Below are positions 17,621 through 27,108 of a stretch of DNA of 52,930 nucleotides, in pieces (the stretch's first letter is position 1; each line of letters starts with the position of its first letter). Origin of the DNA: Isosphaeraceae bacterium (lineage in GTDB: Bacteria > Planctomycetota > Planctomycetia > Isosphaerales > Isosphaeraceae); assembly GCA_025356475.1 (NCBI GenBank), contig JANXSX010000226.1:1-52930 (forward strand). The letters run 5' to 3'. The notes under the pieces were generated by a model. The model saw only the letters and a list, made by a program, of their open reading frames with translations. It was not told the DNA's origin and did not search any database. A program made the position numbers and the translations under genes.

Positions 17621-18388
17621 ATGCGACATGTTCCCACCCTGGTGCGCCGCGAACTCGGGGCCTACTTTCTTGGACCAATGGCCTGGCTCATCTTGTTGGG
17701 TTTCCAGGCGATTGCCTGGCTCAACTTCTGGGACCTCGTCGAGGTTCTCGCACGTCCCCAAGTCGGTCTGTCTCAACTCTCCGATCCGATGGTCACCTAC
17801 ATCTCCGGAAGCATGCCCTTCTGGATTGCTATGATGGTCGCCATCCCTGCATTGACGATGCGACTCCTCGCTGAAGAGAAACGCTCGGGGACGATCGAGA
17901 CCCTCTTGACGGTCCCCATCAGCGAGACAGAAGTCGTCACCGCCAAATGGGCTGCAGGCGTGATCATGTATCTCGTCCTTCTGATCCCTTATGCCTTGTA
18001 TTTGCCGTTCTTGTATTACCAGGCTGAGTTCCACTTCGATCTTGGTCCAATCGCCGCCCTCTCGATTGGTTTGACGACCATGGGAATGATGTTCATCTCC
18101 ATTGGGGTCTTCTTTAGCGCTTTGACACGCAACCAGATTGTTGCGGCGATCGGTACCTTCGTCGTCATGTTCTTAATGCTCATGCTGACCTTCCTGGGCT
18201 ATCGATATGTTGCTGGGCGAGGAGCGGTTTGGGCCGAAGCCTTGAAATTTTGCTCAATTCTTTATCAGGCTTATGGATTCGGCGTCGGCCAGCTCGATCT
18301 TCGCGTACTAGCAATGCACCTTTCTGTGGCGATCTTCATGCTCTACCTCGCGGTCAAGGTGCTTCAGTCACGAGAGGATCGTGGATAA
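17621..18388 (+). CDS. ABC-2-type permease (GldF-like)
   Basis: A 255-residue integral membrane protein with about six hydrophobic segments, for example MAWLILLGFQAIAWLNFW near the N-terminus and MFLMLMLTFLGYRY near residue 190. The cytoplasmic EEKRSGTIETLLTVPIS loop is the hallmark of ABC-2 permeases. It starts 2 bases after the ATPase gene and its TAA overlaps the ATG of the next gene by one base. The four genes are thus an operon with translational coupling. Confidence 0.9.
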   Translation: MRHVPTLVRRELGAYFLGPMAWLILLGFQAIAWLNFWDLVEVLARPQVGLSQLSDPMVTYISGSMPFWIAMMVAIPALTMRLLAEEKRSGTIETLLTVPISETEVVTAKWAAGVIMYLVLLIPYALYLPFLYYQAEFHFDLGPIAALSIGLTTMGMMFISIGVFFSALTRNQIVAAIGTFVVMFLMLMLTFLGYRYVAGRGAVWAEALKFCSILYQAYGFGVGQLDLRVLAMHLSVAIFMLYLAVKVLQSREDRG

Positions 18389-20169
18389 TGGGCCTCAACG
18401 ATCTTCTTCACCGTCCCGCCTTCTCCTTTAGCAGCTTTGCGTTGATGGCCGGAGTGATCTTACTCTGGGCAATGCGAACGCCACCCTCATCGTTAGTCGA
18501 TGATGGAGAGATTCCGGATCGCTACCTGCGTGGATTAATCATACGAGCAGTTCTTGGTCTAGTTGCGGTGGTCGCAGGCGCGTACGCTGTGGTCAGTGAT
18601 CATGTCGCGTGGTCAATGCCCCTCTTCGCATCAGGGTTTGGGCTCTGGTTGCGGTTAGTTCGCTCAAACGGACGTCGGCGGCACGAGAGTTCAGGTCTTC
18701 GCCGGATTGTCAACCTGGCCGACTCTGCACTGAATGCCTCGCTATTGGGGGGCATTTTGATCGTAGGAAACCTCCTCGCGTTCAAATACGGTGGGATGCC
18801 CATTGATATGACGCGTGAGCGATCGTTCAGCCTCTCAACCACAACCCTCAAGCAGCTCGCCGAGCTTGACCGACCACTGACCCTGACCGTCTTTCATAAT
18901 CGAGGCTCCCAATCAATCCAGCAACTCGATCGAGTCAACCAACTGCTGGAACTTTACAAATCCGCGAATTCGAAGCTGGTGAAGGTTGAGCTTCTCGACC
19001 GCTTCAACGAGCCCGACCGATACGAGAACCTGACCAAACAGGTCCCAGACGTGGCCCTGATCCCAGACGGAGGGGTCGTGTTCACGTATGGTGAGGGCGA
19101 GTCGCCAGATCGCATGCTTGTCCGTAATAGTGATATGTTCAACCTATCAGCGAGCAGCTCTCGCCCTGTCGGAAACGAATATATTTCCGAGTTTCATGGT
19201 GAAGATGCCATCACGTCGGCACTGATTCGGCTTCGTGAAGGGAAGCGTTCGCTAATCGTCTTTACGACGGGCCACGGCGAGACCTCCGCGAATTCCGACC
19301 CACGGCAACCCGGCGTGGGAATCTTTCGTCACCGGCTGGAGGCAGTCGGCTCAAAGCTTGTCGATATCGACCTGAACGCGAGCCAAATCGACCCTGAGAC
19401 AAAGCTGATCATTATCATAGGTCCCAAGTCTCCATTTCGTCCTGTGGAGTTCGTCAAGCTCAGCGCCGCCCTCGAGAAGAATATTCCGCTACTGGTCTTG
19501 GCCGATGCGAGTGCGAAGTCCGGGCTCGAGGGGTTCTTGAAGAACTATCAAGTTGAGATAGGGGCGGGAGTTGTTGTTGATCCGCGGAGCAATTACGAGG
19601 GACAGTCTCGTTTGGTGATCGCCCAGGTTGGAGGCCCCTTTCGCCACCCGATTGTGGATCCCATTTCAAATCGACGCGTTCTTGTGCCGATGGCAGGACC
19701 GCTCCGTTTGATGGCCCCAGCACCCCAAGTTACGATCCCCTTGAAGGTCGAGACAATTCTCGCAACCGGTTCTGAGTCTTGGGCAGAATCAAATCCGCAG
19801 AGTTTGCCGCCGGTTCTGGATCCCAAGGACGATAGCGCGGGGCCTGTCTTCGTGGGAGTCGCTATCAGCGAGCCAGGTAAAACGGCACGCGATCCTGTAA
19901 AACCGAAACTCGTGGTTTTTTCGTCTCCCTATCTGATCGACAATCCGTTCATTGAGATCGCCCCGACAAATCTCGATCTGGTGATGAACGCAGCGACCTG
20001 GCTGCGTGGTCGACCGGACCTGATCGGCATCACTCCCAAGACGCATGTCGCATTGACACTTTCGGTCAATCCCGGCATGCGGGCTCGTCTAGTGATCGTC
20101 CCCACAATCATGTCCGTCGTCGTCATCATTGGCCTTGGCGTTGGAACCTATCTAGCTCGACGGGTGTAA
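18388..20169 (+). CDS. GldG-like ABC-transporter auxiliary protein
   Basis: A 593-residue protein. The ATG at 18388 overlaps the permease stop by one base. Three hydrophobic segments occupy the first 150 residues or so. A large extracytoplasmic domain follows, starting FSLSTTTLKQLAELDRPLTL, the usual GldG-type opening, and a C-terminal membrane helix (IVPTIMSVVVIIGLGVGTYL) ends the protein. The periplasmic part contains FTTGHGETSANSD, which lies in the domain shared with GldG and IFT52-like proteins. Likely scaffolds or gates the ABC exporter with the DUF4340 protein that follows after 6 bp. Confidence 0.85.
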   Translation: MGLNDLLHRPAFSFSSFALMAGVILLWAMRTPPSSLVDDGEIPDRYLRGLIIRAVLGLVAVVAGAYAVVSDHVAWSMPLFASGFGLWLRLVRSNGRRRHESSGLRRIVNLADSALNASLLGGILIVGNLLAFKYGGMPIDMTRERSFSLSTTTLKQLAELDRPLTLTVFHNRGSQSIQQLDRVNQLLELYKSANSKLVKVELLDRFNEPDRYENLTKQVPDVALIPDGGVVFTYGEGESPDRMLVRNSDMFNLSASSSRPVGNEYISEFHGEDAITSALIRLREGKRSLIVFTTGHGETSANSDPRQPGVGIFRHRLEAVGSKLVDIDLNASQIDPETKLIIIIGPKSPFRPVEFVKLSAALEKNIPLLVLADASAKSGLEGFLKNYQVEIGAGVVVDPRSNYEGQSRLVIAQVGGPFRHPIVDPISNRRVLVPMAGPLRLMAPAPQVTIPLKVETILATGSESWAESNPQSLPPVLDPKDDSAGPVFVGVAISEPGKTARDPVKPKLVVFSSPYLIDNPFIEIAPTNLDLVMNAATWLRGRPDLIGITPKTHVALTLSVNPGMRARLVIVPTIMSVVVIIGLGVGTYLARRV

Positions 20170-20175
20170 TGCGCC

Positions 20176-22539
20176 ATGAAACGGACCTCGACCATTTTTC
20201 TGCTCGTCCTGTTCTTCGGTGGGATCGGACTTGTCTGGTTTGCAGACAATTCGAATCAACTGACTCGTGTCGATCGTATTAAGCTGTCCGATGTTGTCCT
20301 ACCTGAACTCGATAAGGTCAAGGTCCAGGAGATCCGCCAGATTGAAATCACGGGAGGGCCTGATCCGATTCTAATGCAGCGTGGGGAAGGCGGTTCCTGG
20401 CAACTCCTCAAGCCTGTGAAAACGGCCGCGAGCCGGGTCTCTGCTGAGGCGATGGTGACTGGCCTAGGACTCCTCAAGCGACTTCCCATGTCCGGAACTC
20501 TGGATGGCCCCCCTGAGTCATTTGGACTCGATAAGCCCGAACGAACGATCCGACTGTTCGGGGCAGATTCCTCCCAACCACTAGCCAGTCTGGAGCTTGG
20601 TAAGTCGATCAAGGATGGCCGTTATGTTCGACGAGGCTCGGACAAGGCCATCATGATCGTCGACTCGAAACTTGTGGGGCTAGCCGACGCATCGGCGAAG
20701 GCCTGGCGAGAGACGACCCTTTTTCAGGGGTCGACGTTCCAGGTCGAGAAAGTCAAGATAAGTAGGCCCGGCAGGCCACTTGAGCTTGAACACCTCTCCG
20801 GTCGCTGGCGGATGATTCTCCCTTTCCGGGCTCTCGTTGAGGAGAATAAGGCCGAGGCGATTGTTGCCGACCTGCTGAGTATGCGGGTTCCGAACCAGAG
20901 CGGGTACGTCGCCGACGACGTCCGCGATTTTGCGCCTTATGGCCTTGATGCCCCTGCTCTCACAATCGAAATCAAGACTGCCAACAGCCCGACTCAAACC
21001 GTTTACATCGGCAAGCCCGCACCTCGTCGCGAGGGAGCAAAATCGGAAGAATTCTACGCGCGTCGAGGCGACCTGAATGAAGTCATCTTGATCGGAAATG
21101 GAGGATTCAAGCAGCTCGGGACTGACCCCTCAACTTTACGAAGTCTCAAGCTCGCAGACTTCGCCGCTAAGCGGATCGAGTTCCTGCAGATTACCGAAGG
21201 GGGTCACCGTTCACTACTCCAGCGCACGAAAAGTGGTTGGGTCTTTAAAGAGCCAACCGAAGAACCAGCCGAATCCGCAGACATCGAAAAATTCGTGGAA
21301 GCTCTTGTCGAATCGTCGGCATCTCAAGTCCTTGAGCCCGAGAAAGTCGTAGAGCCGAGGCTCGATCCTCCCAGATGGGCGATTGAGGCCTGGACTTCGG
21401 GTCGAGACGGAACCCAAAGGATCGGCAGACCTGAGACCCCTCCCGACCTGGCAATTTACCTGGGTCGTGATGATGCACTTCTAAAGTCGATCTTCGCCCA
21501 GATCCCAGGCGATCCTATGATCCTTGCACTCCCTGATAAAATCCTCGATACGTTGCCCTACGGACATGTGGGATTTCGGAGCCGCAACTTGCTGCGTGAC
21601 GATCCCAAGAAGATCACTCGTCTCACGGTTCGCCGTCCCGATGGAATCTTTATCCTGGATGCAATTCCCGGTAAGACCTCCGCCGACGCAACAAAATGGT
21701 TAATGGTCGCACCGGCATCAGCACCAGGAGACCCGAGCGTCATTGCCAACCTCGTGAATGCGATGGCGACACTTCGTGCGGATCGACTTATCGCCGACCG
21801 TCCTGAGGACGGAGATCGCGAGGGTCTGAACCAGGCCGTCCTCTATGTCACCTGGAGAGTTCGAACGGAAAGTGAGGGGGAGCCGGTCGAGCATCGACTT
21901 CGAGTCGGGGCTCCAGTTCGAGGACAGAAAGACGGTGCCCGCTATGCACGGCTTGATGACCTGCCAACCGTCTTCTCCGTAAGTCAGAACTTCCTCCGAC
22001 TATTCGACCAGGAGCTTCGCGACCGCAGGCCGTTTGGACAAGGCTTTAAGCCGGATCGGGTTGCCAAGCTCGAATTCGACTGGCCGGGACGAGATAAGTC
22101 GCTCTCGTTCGTGCGAGTACCCGATCCCCTTGGGGGCCCAGCCAACTGGAAGCCGGCGGGGGCCGATCCTGGTAGCTTCCCTCTGAGTCGATTGGGTCCG
22201 CTCGTTGCCGAACTCGCAGGCTTACAGACAAATCGCTATGTCCAGTACCTGGGGGAATTCGCCCCCTTCCTCGGCCTGACACCTGCGCGAATGACGATCA
22301 AGATTACGCTCGAATCGCCCAAGAACGAATTTGTTTTAAGTTTTGGGTCGATCTCGCCCGCAACCCCGGACAAACTCGCAGCAACCCTGGAACGAACAGA
22401 GGATGGGTCAGTTTTCCTTCTGCCAGTCGAAGAATGGGGCCCTTTCATCGAAGCACCAACTCTTCCGGGAGATTTGCCTTTCCCAGTATTCAGCTCTGAT
22501 CCTGAGACACCTTCGACGTTCAAGCCAAACGCCAAGTAA
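20176..22539 (+). CDS. DUF4340 domain protein, component of the ABC exporter operon
   Basis: A 787-residue protein with an N-terminal membrane helix (IFLLVLFFGGIGLVWFAD, residues 6-23) and a long extracytoplasmic region. It contains repeated beta-rich modules: segments such as GSWQLLKPVKTAASRVSAEA and SGWVFKEPTEEPAESADIEK follow the DUF4340 pattern 'W.l..P....a....i..l...l'. At least three such units can be seen (about 75-110, 350-390 and 500-540). DUF4340 proteins regularly accompany GldG-like genes. Role unknown, probably part of the extracytoplasmic face of the complex. Last gene of the operon. Confidence 0.85.
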   Translation: MKRTSTIFLLVLFFGGIGLVWFADNSNQLTRVDRIKLSDVVLPELDKVKVQEIRQIEITGGPDPILMQRGEGGSWQLLKPVKTAASRVSAEAMVTGLGLLKRLPMSGTLDGPPESFGLDKPERTIRLFGADSSQPLASLELGKSIKDGRYVRRGSDKAIMIVDSKLVGLADASAKAWRETTLFQGSTFQVEKVKISRPGRPLELEHLSGRWRMILPFRALVEENKAEAIVADLLSMRVPNQSGYVADDVRDFAPYGLDAPALTIEIKTANSPTQTVYIGKPAPRREGAKSEEFYARRGDLNEVILIGNGGFKQLGTDPSTLRSLKLADFAAKRIEFLQITEGGHRSLLQRTKSGWVFKEPTEEPAESADIEKFVEALVESSASQVLEPEKVVEPRLDPPRWAIEAWTSGRDGTQRIGRPETPPDLAIYLGRDDALLKSIFAQIPGDPMILALPDKILDTLPYGHVGFRSRNLLRDDPKKITRLTVRRPDGIFILDAIPGKTSADATKWLMVAPASAPGDPSVIANLVNAMATLRADRLIADRPEDGDREGLNQAVLYVTWRVRTESEGEPVEHRLRVGAPVRGQKDGARYARLDDLPTVFSVSQNFLRLFDQELRDRRPFGQGFKPDRVAKLEFDWPGRDKSLSFVRVPDPLGGPANWKPAGADPGSFPLSRLGPLVAELAGLQTNRYVQYLGEFAPFLGLTPARMTIKITLESPKNEFVLSFGSISPATPDKLAATLERTEDGSVFLLPVEEWGPFIEAPTLPGDLPFPVFSSDPETPSTFKPNAK

Positions 22540-22729
22540 TGGGAATTGGTCGAATTCCGCGTCCCGAACGATGCCTCAGCGAGCGGAGCGCCACACACTC
22601 ACACCTGGAACAGCCAAGACCTGGAGTTGACGGAATCTGGCCGATTCCACCAATCCGGCATGGTCACCAACGTGATGCTATTGCTAGATTAGGGGTTGGG
22701 ATAGGCCAGGGTCCGTCGGGAGAGATTGC

Positions 22730-23302
22730 GTGTTGCGGATTGTCACTTATCCCCATCCAGCCTTGCGTTACGAATCAAAGCCAGTGACTCGGATCGACGA
22801 GGATCTGCGTGCGAAGGTCGCTGAGATGTTCGACCTCATGTACGAAGCTCGAGGGATCGGGCTCGCCGCGAATCAGGCAGCGATCCCCCTCCGCTTCTTC
22901 GTCCTTAACCTGACTGCGGACCCTGACCAGGCCGATCAGGAACAAGTGTTCATTAATCCTGAGATCATCAAGCGTCACTCATCGGTTCAGGAAGAAGAGG
23001 GCTGTTTGAGCTTTCCAGGGCTCTATGGCGACGTGAAACGTGCGAAGAAGATTCGAGTCCGGGCGTATGATCTCAAGGGAGAGCCGATCGAAATCGACGC
23101 GGACGAGTTGTTCAGTCGGGCGATCCAGCACGAGACCGACCACCTTGATGGAAAACTATTCATCGACCTGCTCGCCCCCTCCAAGACCGTGAATGCCAAG
23201 GTCAAGGAGATTGAGTCTGCCTTCCGGGCGGACCAAGCATCCGGGATCTATCCTGACGACGCAACACTCCGCAAGCTCCTCGAAGATGCGGGGCAAGACT
23301 GA
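22730..23302 (+). CDS. def: Peptide deformylase
   Basis: Removes the formyl group from nascent N-terminal formyl-methionine. Starts with GTG at 22730 and has 190 residues. All three family motifs are intact: GIGLAANQ (43-50), EGCLSFPG with metal ligand Cys92, and QHETDHLDG with ligands His134 and His138 and catalytic Glu135. Its stop overlaps the fmt start by one base, so deformylase and formyltransferase are translationally coupled, a common pairing. Confidence 0.96.
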   Translation: MLRIVTYPHPALRYESKPVTRIDEDLRAKVAEMFDLMYEARGIGLAANQAAIPLRFFVLNLTADPDQADQEQVFINPEIIKRHSSVQEEEGCLSFPGLYGDVKRAKKIRVRAYDLKGEPIEIDADELFSRAIQHETDHLDGKLFIDLLAPSKTVNAKVKEIESAFRADQASGIYPDDATLRKLLEDAGQD

Positions 23303-24258
23303 TGTCGGGTCGTTTACGCTTGATGATGCTGGGGACCAAAGGCTTCGCTCTCCCCACTTTTGAGCATCTCATCGACCAGGGACACCAAGTCGTTGCGTTA
23401 GTGACTCAACCTGACAGGCCCCAAGGCAGGAAGCTCGAACTCATCCCTAGTCCAATCAAACTCTCAGCACTTGCTCGGGCTATCCCCGTGGAGCAGCCGG
23501 AGGACGTCAACAGTACCGAAGGGCTCGAGATGGTCCGTTCATACCAGCCCGACCTCCTGGTGACCGCCGCATACGGACAGATCCTTTCCGCCGAGCTCTT
23601 GGGGATCGCTCGTCTCGGTGGCATCAATCTTCACGGATCGATTCTGCCAAAGTATCGTGGTGCCGCTCCGGTCGCCCGCGCGATCCAAAACGGCGAGACC
23701 GAAACAGGGGTCACCGTGATTCGGATGACACCCCGAATCGATGCGGGTGGCATGCTCTCGATCGCTCGGACTCCTATCGAACCTGACGAGACAGCGGGGC
23801 AGGTTGAGGCTCGATTGTCGATCATCGGGGCACCTTTGATCGCCGACGCAATCGAAATGATCATGGCGGGAACCGCCACTTTTTTGCCTCAAGTAAAGGC
23901 AAAAGTGAGCAAGGCACCCAAACTCAGTAAAGATGACGGAGTGATCGGCTGGGCTCAGCCGGCGCAAACGATTCATAACTTGATTCGGGCGATGCAACCT
24001 TGGCCGGCCGCGTCCACGATGGCTCACGGCTCAGAACGATGGATCATCCACAAGTCGTCCGTTGTTGAGGGACACGGGGTCCCGGGTCGAATCATCGAAG
24101 CTAAGGGTGATCGACTGATCGTCGCGGCGGGTTCGGGAGCAATCCAGATCCTATTCGTTCAAATCGTGGGTAAGAAAGTTCTCGCCGCCAAGGATTTTCT
24201 CCTCGGTCATCGAGTCGAAGGTTTGCGACTCGGCGGACCCTGGGATGAGGCACACTGA
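23302..24258 (+). CDS. fmt: Methionyl-tRNA formyltransferase
   Basis: Transfers a formyl group from 10-formyl-tetrahydrofolate to initiator Met-tRNA. The 318-residue protein has the catalytic Asn and His in INLHGSILPKYRGAAP, the Asp in TPRIDAGGML, and the usual C-terminal OB-like domain that starts near WAQPAQTIHNLIRAM. Start ATG at 23302 (TGATG overlap with def). The Hsp70-like gene follows 3 bases after its stop, so def, fmt and the Hsp70-like gene read as one operon. Confidence 0.96.
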   Translation: MSGRLRLMMLGTKGFALPTFEHLIDQGHQVVALVTQPDRPQGRKLELIPSPIKLSALARAIPVEQPEDVNSTEGLEMVRSYQPDLLVTAAYGQILSAELLGIARLGGINLHGSILPKYRGAAPVARAIQNGETETGVTVIRMTPRIDAGGMLSIARTPIEPDETAGQVEARLSIIGAPLIADAIEMIMAGTATFLPQVKAKVSKAPKLSKDDGVIGWAQPAQTIHNLIRAMQPWPAASTMAHGSERWIIHKSSVVEGHGVPGRIIEAKGDRLIVAAGSGAIQILFVQIVGKKVLAAKDFLLGHRVEGLRLGGPWDEAH

Positions 24259-24261
24259 CCG

Positions 24262-27108
24262 ATGGCCCGATCGCGTTATCTCGTCGGAATCGATTTAGGA
24301 ACAACCAACTGCGCCGTGGCGTACGTGGATACCAAGGGGCGTGATCGCCCAACGGCCGATATCCGGCTTTTCGAAGTGCCGCAGCTCGTCGCGCCCGGTG
24401 AGACCAAGCCCCGGCCCATGCTGCCTTCGTTCTTGTACTTACCTGGGCCGCACGAACTCCCGCCAGGATCGGCCAAACTCCCTTGGCGTGACGATTCGGA
24501 TCGGATTGTGGGCGAATTCGCACGAATCCAGGGGGCACGAGTCCCTAGCCACCTCATCAGCAGCGCCAAGAGCTGGCTCTGCCACTCGGGGGTGGATCGA
24601 GAAGCCGCCATTCTTCCTTGGGGAAGTTCGGCAGACACCAAGAAACTCTCACCTGTTGAAGCATCTGCCGATTATCTTAGGCACATTCGCGACGCGTGGA
24701 ACGCCAAGTTCGCGACCCATGACTCAGCGCACCGACTCGAGAACCAAGACGTTGTTCTGACCGTTCCCGCCTCTTTCGATGAGGCTGCTCGTGAGCTCAC
24801 TCTAGCGGCCGCCAAACTTGCTGGTCTGACTTCAATCGTCTTACTTGAAGAGCCTCAAGCTGCGTTCTATTGCTGGATTGTCACCCATCAAGATGGGTGG
24901 CAGCGAGAGGTACGTGCGGGTGAGCTTATTCTCGTTTGTGACATTGGTGGCGGCACGACCGACTTTAGTTTGATTACCGTGATTGAAACACCCACTGGGC
25001 CAGGGTTTAAGCGCGTTGCGGTTGGCGACCACCTCATGCTCGGTGGTGACAATATCGACCTGGCTCTGGCCCACCGCGTCGAAGCCAAACTCGGCGGTCT
25101 CAAGCTCGATGCTGAGCAATGGTCTGCACTTCGGATGGCATGCCGGACTGCAAAGGAGAAGCTACTGGCCGACGTCCCCGCCCAACGCTGGCCGGTTACG
25201 ATCGCGGGCCGAGGCTCCAAACTGATTGGTGGTTCGATCCAGTCGGAATTGACACGAGAGGAAGTCCGGGACGTGGTCATAGAGGGGTTCTTCCCGATCA
25301 CTCCCGGGGAAGAATCAGCGCATCGCGGGACTCGATCCGCACTTCAAGAGTTTGGCCTCCCGTTTGTCGCCGATCCATCCATCCCACGACACATGGCGAC
25401 TTTTCTTCGCCGTCACAAAGTCGACGCAATCGGAGCATCAAGCCATACTCCGGAAACCCAGCCCGCTCGACCAGACGCGATCCTCTTTAATGGGGGGGCC
25501 CTGACCCCGCAGATCGTTCGAGACCGGGTTGTCGAAGTCCTGACATCATGGTCGGCAGGTAGTCCGAATCCCGGCCCACCACGCGTCCTCTCAAACGCCT
25601 CGCTCGATCTGGCGGTCGCCTATGGAGCCGCGTATTACGGGGTCGTACGCCGAGGGGGCGGGATCCGGATTGGCGGTGGGACAGCGCGCTCGTTTTATGT
25701 GGGAGTCCAGGGTCGTCCTGAGGATTCGCCTTGGGTTTGTGTCGTCCCGCGTGACGCCCAAGAAGGGGACGAGATCACCATCGAAGGCCGGGATTTTGAC
25801 CTCTTGATGGGTCAGCCCGCCGCATTTCCGCTGGCTTCCAGCTCGGTTCGCCCCCAAGATAAGCCTGGCGATCTCGTCGCGTCTGATCCCGATTCCATCC
25901 TCGAACTGCCTCCGTTAATCGGGGTGATGAGAGTCGGTCGCAAGGCCAAGTCGGAGCGGGTCCCCGTCCGACTCGCAGCTCGAGTCACCGAGGTCGGCAC
26001 AGTCGAACTCGCGTGTCAGTCTCGCAATGATGAACGGAGTTGGCGGTTGCAGATCCAGCTCCGGGGCGTGACAAACTCGCAGGGTTCCAAGACGATTGTC
26101 GCCAGCGAAGAGGCCGATCGCGTTGTCTTGGAACAATCCGAGATCGAAGCTGCTGCGCACGCGATCCGAGTGGCGTTTGGCCCACCCGCTCCAGCGGTCG
26201 AAGCCGGCCCAACTCGCTTGATCAAGCGTTTGGAAGAGGCCCTTGGGCTTCCTCGACAAGAGTGGCCTCCTTCCGCACTTAGGGCGATGTGGGAACCACT
26301 CCGGGACGTCGTCGAGCGACGTATCGCCAGCCCGCAGGCCGAGTCGCGATGGCTCAACCTGGCCGGCTATTGCCTACGACCGGGTGTCGGGTTTCCGCTC
26401 GACGAAATTCGTCTGAAGGCCCTCTGGCCGCTCTGGCACGGCTGGACACGATACCCCAAAGTGACACAGTGTTGGCTCGATTGGTGGGTCCTCTGGCGAC
26501 GGGTCTCCGCCGGACTCAGCAAGCCTCAACAGGAAGAAATCTACCGAACAGTCAGTGTTCATCTCTTGAATCGAGGCTCAACACCCGTCAAGAAGTTGAA
26601 CCGGTCGAAAATCGAACCACACGAGCTTTCTGAAATGTGGCGATGCGCGGCGAGCCTCGACCGTGTGCCCGCACTCCAACGAGCTGCACTTGGCGACACA
26701 CTCGCGGCAGAACTGAGTAAGCCCGCACTTGGAGGTCATGTCCTGTGGTCACTTGGGCGGCTTGGAGCGCGTGTCCCGTTATACGGACCGGCCAATACGG
26801 TCGTACCTCACGAGAATGCTGAGCGTTGGTGTCGAGGCCTGCTCGCTGCGACTTATCAACCGGGCCGTGAAACCACCGATGCAATCTTTGCATTGGGCCA
26901 GATCGCCCGCGTCTCTGGCGACCGGACTCGTGACCTGGACGAATCGCTACGTACTCAAGTAATTGAAAAACTAGAGGGCTTAGGGGCGGGATCGAGCATC
27001 ATTGAGGGGGTCCGGGCCTTCCGCGAACTCGATGCACCTGGGCAGGCGCAGGCACTTGGAGATGCTTTGCCTATCGGACTGCGGCTCACTTCTGAAGAGG
27101 TCGGCTGA
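24262..27108 (+). CDS. Large Hsp70-like (DnaK-superfamily) protein with C-terminal extension
   Basis: A 948-residue actin/Hsp70-fold ATPase. Phosphate-1 motif VGIDLGTTNCAVAYVD is at about 8-23 and phosphate-2 motif CDIGGGTTDFSL at about 225-237. A glycine-rich adenosine motif occurs later (FNGGALTPQIVR). Canonical DnaK is about 640 residues. Here the classic peptide-binding domain is not recognisable, and residues from about 640 on form a helical, Trp-rich extension that resembles DUF3731. Similar proteins occur in planctomycetes and other bacteria, often encoded beside a second Hsp70-like gene; here there is only one. Function unknown. Located directly after def-fmt, so a role near the ribosome or nascent chain is possible but unproven. 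Confidence 0.85.
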   Translation: MARSRYLVGIDLGTTNCAVAYVDTKGRDRPTADIRLFEVPQLVAPGETKPRPMLPSFLYLPGPHELPPGSAKLPWRDDSDRIVGEFARIQGARVPSHLISSAKSWLCHSGVDREAAILPWGSSADTKKLSPVEASADYLRHIRDAWNAKFATHDSAHRLENQDVVLTVPASFDEAARELTLAAAKLAGLTSIVLLEEPQAAFYCWIVTHQDGWQREVRAGELILVCDIGGGTTDFSLITVIETPTGPGFKRVAVGDHLMLGGDNIDLALAHRVEAKLGGLKLDAEQWSALRMACRTAKEKLLADVPAQRWPVTIAGRGSKLIGGSIQSELTREEVRDVVIEGFFPITPGEESAHRGTRSALQEFGLPFVADPSIPRHMATFLRRHKVDAIGASSHTPETQPARPDAILFNGGALTPQIVRDRVVEVLTSWSAGSPNPGPPRVLSNASLDLAVAYGAAYYGVVRRGGGIRIGGGTARSFYVGVQGRPEDSPWVCVVPRDAQEGDEITIEGRDFDLLMGQPAAFPLASSSVRPQDKPGDLVASDPDSILELPPLIGVMRVGRKAKSERVPVRLAARVTEVGTVELACQSRNDERSWRLQIQLRGVTNSQGSKTIVASEEADRVVLEQSEIEAAAHAIRVAFGPPAPAVEAGPTRLIKRLEEALGLPRQEWPPSALRAMWEPLRDVVERRIASPQAESRWLNLAGYCLRPGVGFPLDEIRLKALWPLWHGWTRYPKVTQCWLDWWVLWRRVSAGLSKPQQEEIYRTVSVHLLNRGSTPVKKLNRSKIEPHELSEMWRCAASLDRVPALQRAALGDTLAAELSKPALGGHVLWSLGRLGARVPLYGPANTVVPHENAERWCRGLLAATYQPGRETTDAIFALGQIARVSGDRTRDLDESLRTQVIEKLEGLGAGSSIIEGVRAFRELDAPGQAQALGDALPIGLRLTSEEVG

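Noticed and set aside
22633-22649. GGAATC/GATTCC hairpin between the DUF4340 gene and def
   Set aside because: Only 6 bp of stem and no T-tract. Such matches are expected by chance.
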